From Actinomycetes bacterium (GTDB lineage Bacteria; Actinomycetota; Thermoleophilia; Solirubrobacterales; 70-9), in NCBI GenBank assembly GCA_023434465.1, contig JAEYSQ010000063.1, forward strand, positions 1-16,010: a DNA stretch of 16,010 bases, written 5' to 3'. The translations under genes and the position numbers were made by a program. Of this stretch, positions 12,410-16,010 are shown piece after piece; position 1 is the stretch's first letter; each line of letters opens with the position of its first letter. The notes below the pieces were generated by a model. That model saw only the letters and a program-made list of their open reading frames with translations, ran no database searches and was not told the origin of the DNA.

Positions 12410-13438
12410 GTGGAGCATCCGGTTCGGGTTGGAATCAACGGGTTCGGGCGAATGGGAAGACTCGCCCTCAGAGCCGGGATCGACGCCGGGAGTATCGATT
12501 TCGTTCACATCAACGAGATCGCTGGCGACGCCCGGTCAGCAGCCCACTTGCTCGCTTTCGACTCAGTTCATGGTCGATGGCGGGAAGACGAGATCGAGGC
12601 CACGGACCAATCGGTACGTGTTGGCGAGACCGAGATCTCCTACTCGTCGGAGGACGACCCGGGATCAGTCAGGTGGGATGAGGTGGGGGTCGATCTCGTG
12701 ATCGAAGCCACTGGGAGATTCCGTACCCCGGCTCTTCTTTCACGGTACTTCGAGCGGAACGTCGAGACCGTACTGGTGGCGGCACCTGTGAATGCCGATG
12801 CCCTGAATATCGTCTTCGGGGTAAACGATTCGGAGTACAGGCCGGAGCGAGACCGGATTCTCACGGCTGCGTCGTGCACGACCAACTGTCTGGCTCCCGT
12901 GGTCAAGGTGGTTCACGAGAAAATCGGGATTCGGCACGGATCGATCACCACGCTCCACGACCTCACTAACACCCAGGTCGTAGTGGACGCTCACCACAAG
13001 GACCTTCGGCGGGCACGTTCGGCTGGAACGTCGCTGATACCGACCTCGACCGGATCAGCTACAGCAATCGGGATGATCTTCCCGGACCTGAACGGACGAC
13101 TCGACGGCCTGGCCGTACGGGTTCCTCTCTTGAACTCCTCCATCACCGACTGCTGTTTCGAGGTCGAACGACCGACCTCCGCTGAAGAGGTGAACGGACT
13201 ACTCGAAGAAGCATCTGACAACGAACTGGCGGGAATCCTCGGGTTCGAAACCAGGCCGCTTGTCTCGGTCGATTTCAAGGGCGATCCCAGGTCCGGTGTG
13301 ATCGATGCGACCTCGACCAGGGTCATCGATGAGACCCAGGTCAAGGTCCTGGCCTTCTACGACAATGAGTGGGGTTACGCCAACCGGATGATCGACATCA
13401 TCAAGATGGTCGCTCAGGCTCGCGCCACGGCATCGTGA
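12410..13438 (+). CDS. gap: ArsJ-associated glyceraldehyde-3-phosphate dehydrogenase
   Basis: This 342-residue protein is a GAPDH of the arsenate-resistance type. It has the NAD-binding start VRVGINGFGRMGR, the catalytic Cys156 in AASCTTNCLAPV and the partner His183, here in LHDLTNTQ rather than the common HAYTNDQ. With arsenate in place of phosphate, GAPDH makes the unstable 1-arseno-3-phosphoglycerate, which the partner ArsJ exports. The GTG start at 12410 has a strong GGAGGAGG ribosome site; the ATG at 12374 would add 12 residues without one. It is one base away from arsJ and is preceded by the ArsR operator. Glycolytic GAPDH would be encoded elsewhere; the adjacency to ArsJ assigns this copy to arsenate resistance. 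Confidence 0.93.
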   Translation: MEHPVRVGINGFGRMGRLALRAGIDAGSIDFVHINEIAGDARSAAHLLAFDSVHGRWREDEIEATDQSVRVGETEISYSSEDDPGSVRWDEVGVDLVIEATGRFRTPALLSRYFERNVETVLVAAPVNADALNIVFGVNDSEYRPERDRILTAASCTTNCLAPVVKVVHEKIGIRHGSITTLHDLTNTQVVVDAHHKDLRRARSAGTSLIPTSTGSATAIGMIFPDLNGRLDGLAVRVPLLNSSITDCCFEVERPTSAEEVNGLLEEASDNELAGILGFETRPLVSVDFKGDPRSGVIDATSTRVIDETQVKVLAFYDNEWGYANRMIDIIKMVAQARATAS

Positions 13439-13439
13439 G

Positions 13440-14708
13440 ATGACCGCCACCGCGAGAAGAGAAGGTGACCTCAGGAACTACATCCTGGTCACCGCTGCCT
13501 ATTGGGCAGACACTCTCGCTGACGGTGCCAGCCGCATACTGGTCCTGTTCTTCTTCTACCAACTCGGATACAGCGCATTCGAAGTCGCCTCGCTGTTTCT
13601 CTTCTACGAGTTCTTCGGGATAGTCACCAACCTTGTCGGCGGTTGGATCGCATCCAGGCTCGGACTCAAAGCAACGCTCTTCTCCGGCCTCACGGTCCAG
13701 ATCGTGGCCCTGGGAATGCTCGGATTCGCACCGGATGCATGGTTGATCGTTCCCTACGTGATGGCCGCCCAGGCCCTGTCGGGCATCGCCAAGGACCTCA
13801 CCAAGATGAGTTCGAAGAGCGCCGTCAAGCTCGTCGTTCCCGAAGACTCCGAATCGTCCCTCTTCAAGTGGGTGGCGCTCCTCACCGGCTCCAAGAACGC
13901 CATCAAGGGAATCGGGTTCTTCCTCGGGGGACTGCTCCTCAGCCTGGTCGGATTCCAGACCGCGATGATCATCCTCCTGGTCATCGTGGCCACGGCACTC
14001 CTGACCACCGCGACCATGATGAGAGGCACCCTCGGATACGCGGACATGGGAGCCAGGTTCCGCCACATGTTCTCCAACACCCGCGAGATCAACCTGCTCG
14101 CCACCGCAAGACTCTTCCTTTTCGCCTCCCGCGATGTCTGGTTCGTAGTCGCCCTCCCCGTCTACCTCCGCACCGTCCTCGACTGGTCCTTCTGGCAGGC
14201 CGGAGCATTTCTCGCCATCTGGGTCATCGGCTACGGAGCAGTTCAGGCAGCCGCCCCGAGCATGTTCGCTCGAAGAAGCGCAGAAACCGGATCAACACCA
14301 ACCGGACGAACCGCAACCAAGCTTGCCTTTCTCCTCGCAGCCTTCCCCGCAGCAATCGCCATCTCCCTCGCAGCGAATATCGATCCCACCCTCGTCCTGG
14401 TTGTAGGGCTGATCGCTTTCGGCATCGTGTTTGCCTTCAACTCAGCCGTCCACTCCTACCTCGTGCTCGCGTACGCCGAGGATGAAACCGTCGCCAAGAA
14501 CGTCGGCTTCTACTACATGGCAAACGCTGGTGGAAGACTCATCGGCACAATCCTTTCCGGGGCCGTCTACCAGTGGCTCGGACTTGAAGGATGCCTGTGG
14601 TTCTCAGTTGCCTTCGTGCTCATCGCAGCCACAGTTTCGGTGTGGCTACCCAGCTCTGCGGGATTCGGAGACCGGCGTGAGACGGCAAGTCCCCTGTCGC
14701 CTGGGTGA
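13440..14708 (+). CDS. arsJ: ArsJ, MFS exporter of 1-arseno-3-phosphoglycerate
   Basis: The 422-residue protein is a 12-helix MFS member recognised as ArsJ from the start NYILVTAAYWADTLADGASR and ILVLFFFYQLGYSAFEVASL, the segment SGIAKDLTKMSSKSAVKLV and the C-terminal YLVLAYAEDETVAKNVGFYYMANAGGRL. ArsJ removes the arsenate adduct made by the neighbouring GAPDH, so the pair detoxifies arsenate without reducing it. The ATG at 13440 is one base after the GAPDH stop and shows no separate ribosome site, consistent with coupled translation. It ends in a Pro/Ser/Gly tail. No arsC, arsB or acr3 lies in the window. Confidence 0.95.
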   Translation: MTATARREGDLRNYILVTAAYWADTLADGASRILVLFFFYQLGYSAFEVASLFLFYEFFGIVTNLVGGWIASRLGLKATLFSGLTVQIVALGMLGFAPDAWLIVPYVMAAQALSGIAKDLTKMSSKSAVKLVVPEDSESSLFKWVALLTGSKNAIKGIGFFLGGLLLSLVGFQTAMIILLVIVATALLTTATMMRGTLGYADMGARFRHMFSNTREINLLATARLFLFASRDVWFVVALPVYLRTVLDWSFWQAGAFLAIWVIGYGAVQAAAPSMFARRSAETGSTPTGRTATKLAFLLAAFPAAIAISLAANIDPTLVLVVGLIAFGIVFAFNSAVHSYLVLAYAEDETVAKNVGFYYMANAGGRLIGTILSGAVYQWLGLEGCLWFSVAFVLIAATVSVWLPSSAGFGDRRETASPLSPG

Positions 14709-14821
14709 CGACGGCTGAAGGCCGTGAAGGTCAGCTAGCCGGTCGAGGTCAGGGAAACCGATGTTCCTCAAAGTTCCCTGGATTGACCCCTTCACCATGT
14801 TCCCGATGGCTCTGCGCCTGA

Positions 14822-14894
14822 AGCCGACGAGCGGAATCGAACCGCTGACCCCTTCATTACGAGTGAAGTGCTCTACCAACTGAGCTACGTCGGC
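14822..14894 (-). tRNA. tRNA-Thr (anticodon CGT)
   Basis: The minus strand folds as a 73-base cloverleaf. The acceptor stem GCCGACG pairs with CGTCGGC, the D arm is GCTC/GAGC, the anticodon stem CTTCA/TGAAG closes the loop CTCGTAA with anticodon CGT, and the T arm AGCGG/CCGCT carries the loop TTCGATT. CCA is not encoded. CGT reads ACG threonine codons. It lies 113 bases from the end of arsJ, transcribed towards it. Confidence 0.95.
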
Positions 14895-14977
14895 GCTGGA
14901 GGGGCATTGTAGGCGGGAAGGGAGAGGCAGGTTCGTCCGGGGTGGCCGTCGGGCTGGAAGGCGATCGTCCGGTGGGT

Positions 14978-15913
14978 TCAGGACCAGGCTTCGGCGATCG
15001 CGCGGACGTGCCGATGATCGGTTCCGCAGCAGCCGCCGACGACGGTGAGGTTCGGGAGGTCGGACCGCAGGGAGTCGTAGCGGGTACCGAGATCGGCGGG
15101 ATCCCCGTCGTCGAGTTCCTCGGCCTCATCGAGTTCCTCGTGACTCATCGTTGACGCGTTCGCGCGGAGGCCTCGAATCCGCTCCTGCCAATCGGATCCC
15201 TTGCCGACCACATCCTCGAAGTGGGTCGGGTGGGCGCAGTTGATCATGAAGTAGGCCGGGCCGTTGGCGGTGGCCTCGTCGACTGCGGTGATCGCGTCAC
15301 CGAGCGATTCGCCGCTCGGCAGCTTTCCGTCGGTCTCGACGGTGAAGGAGATGACCACGGGGATGTCGGCGGCCTGGGCGGCCTTCGTGATCCCGATCGC
15401 CTCGTCGACGTAGGTCATGGTGATCGCCGAGACCATGTCTGCCGCGGAATCCGCGAACGTCTCGACCTGGGTCGAGTGATACTCGCGGGCCTGGTCGGCT
15501 GACATGATTTCGCCCGGGTTGTAGCCGTCATCCTGAGGGCCGATGGCGCCGTTGATCACGATCGGGGTCTCGTCCGTTTCGTAGCTCTCGCGGATCTCCT
15601 CGACCAGCCCCACTCCCTTCCGGTTCAGTTCGATGAAACGCTCGACCGGGTATCCGAGGTCGGCGGCCCAACGAGGGCCTGCGCGCCAGGTAGGGGTGTC
15701 CAGAACGATGCCGGTCCTCCGTTCTCTTGCCAGTTCGACGTAAGGCTCGTAGTAGCGGCGAATCGCCGCGGTGCCGCTTTCGTTCTCGAGAAGAACGACC
15801 GCGGAGAACAACGGGAGATCGAAACCCTCATCGAAGACGAGGGTCGTTTCAAGCCCGCCATCGGCGAGAAACATGTTGCTGTCCATCTGGGGAAGGTCTT
15901 GCCTGTACTTCAT
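14978..15913 (-). CDS. Homocysteine S-methyltransferase family protein
   Basis: The 311-residue protein belongs to the zinc-dependent homocysteine/betaine methyltransferase family. It starts with FLADGGLETTL, has the mid segment VINGAIGPQDDGY and the zinc ligands Cys226 (MINCAHP) and Cys295-Cys296 (VGGCCGTD). It is likely to transfer a methyl group to a thiol such as homocysteine, giving methionine, from a small donor such as S-methylmethionine; the donor is not deducible. The ATG at 15913 is preferred because it has AAAGGA upstream and gives the usual short lead; an ATG at 15943 would add 10 residues without a ribosome site. A possible promoter lies 35-64 bases upstream. It stands alone, downstream of nothing in the window. 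Confidence 0.88.
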   Translation of the reverse strand: MKYRQDLPQMDSNMFLADGGLETTLVFDEGFDLPLFSAVVLLENESGTAAIRRYYEPYVELARERRTGIVLDTPTWRAGPRWAADLGYPVERFIELNRKGVGLVEEIRESYETDETPIVINGAIGPQDDGYNPGEIMSADQAREYHSTQVETFADSAADMVSAITMTYVDEAIGITKAAQAADIPVVISFTVETDGKLPSGESLGDAITAVDEATANGPAYFMINCAHPTHFEDVVGKGSDWQERIRGLRANASTMSHEELDEAEELDDGDPADLGTRYDSLRSDLPNLTVVGGCCGTDHRHVRAIAEAWS

Positions 15914-15947
15914 CTCTGATCGTTCCTTTCTTCCTTTCGCCATCCCG

Positions 15948-15977
15948 AGGCTAGAGGCGCTGCTCCCGGTTGTCCAA
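15948..15977 (-). promoter_or_regulatory. Possible promoter of the methyltransferase gene
   Basis: On the minus strand TTGGAC (15977-15972) and TAGCCT (15953-15948) are 18 bases apart. Transcription starting near 15941 would give a leader of about 28 bases that includes the AAAGGA ribosome site before ATG 15913. Both boxes are imperfect. Confidence 0.3.
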
Positions 15978-16010
15978 CCCCGGTTTGGAAAGCTTCCTCG
16001 CGGGGCGCCC

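Noticed and set aside
14711..14780. Two possible hairpins after arsJ: ACGGC-N5-GCCGT (14711-14725) and CAGGGAA-N17-TTCCCTG (14750-14780).
   Set aside because: Short stems or a long loop and no T-run; not enough to call a terminator.
14822..14894. The tRNA-Thr as an attachment site with a duplicated 3' end.
   Set aside because: No second copy of the tRNA 3' segment was seen by eye to the left and there is no integrase gene.

Overview
The window reads as chromosomal DNA of a high-GC Gram-positive bacterium, most likely an Actinomycetota member and possibly Thermoleophilia/Solirubrobacterales. The reasons are the GC-rich coding DNA, frequent GTG starts, long runs of genes with ATGA/GTGA-type overlaps, apparently leaderless promoters, and family content (YnfA, DUF488, ASST-like secreted protein, ArsJ). 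The phylum is fairly safe; the class is a guess. No transposase, integrase, CRISPR array or rRNA was seen.

Left part (1-3387). A partial SatD-like gene is read leftward off the edge, divergent from a complete ATP-dependent protease gene, lon. The 190-bp gap between them holds an ordered regulatory array: three CAAC-N7-GTTG dyads at an exact 28-bp period over and beside the leftward promoter, and a further inverted repeat across the lon promoter. The 3' end of lon overlaps a small HxlR-type regulator with N-terminal cysteines, which suggests a self-regulated, possibly thiol-responsive lon operon. A small lipoprotein gene follows.

Middle part (3406-5559). A leftward three-gene operon encodes a 315-residue coiled-coil protein with a C-terminal Rho_N/SAP-like module, a 100-residue protein with one hydrophobic segment, and a 98-residue protein whose core aligns without gaps to the GvpA/GvpJ gas-vesicle shell family as I remember it. 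No other gvp gene is present. Divergent from it are a 49-residue charged-helix microprotein and an 83-residue membrane protein.

Right-centre (5549-11894). Seven closely packed leftward genes start from a divergent MerR-type promoter: a small CC-motif protein, YnfA/UPF0060 membrane protein, MHS-type MFS transporter, DUF488 protein, carboxymuconolactone-decarboxylase-like protein, short-chain dehydrogenase and secreted arylsulfotransferase-like protein. The first two look like the metal-responsive part; the rest may be read through or have their own promoters.

Right part (11965-15913). An arsenic locus follows: arsR, divergent from a GAPDH gene and arsJ, with a shared palindromic operator over both promoters. 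Together GAPDH and ArsJ detoxify arsenate by forming and exporting 1-arseno-3-phosphoglycerate. A tRNA-Thr(CGT) and a homocysteine S-methyltransferase-family gene, both leftward, close the window.
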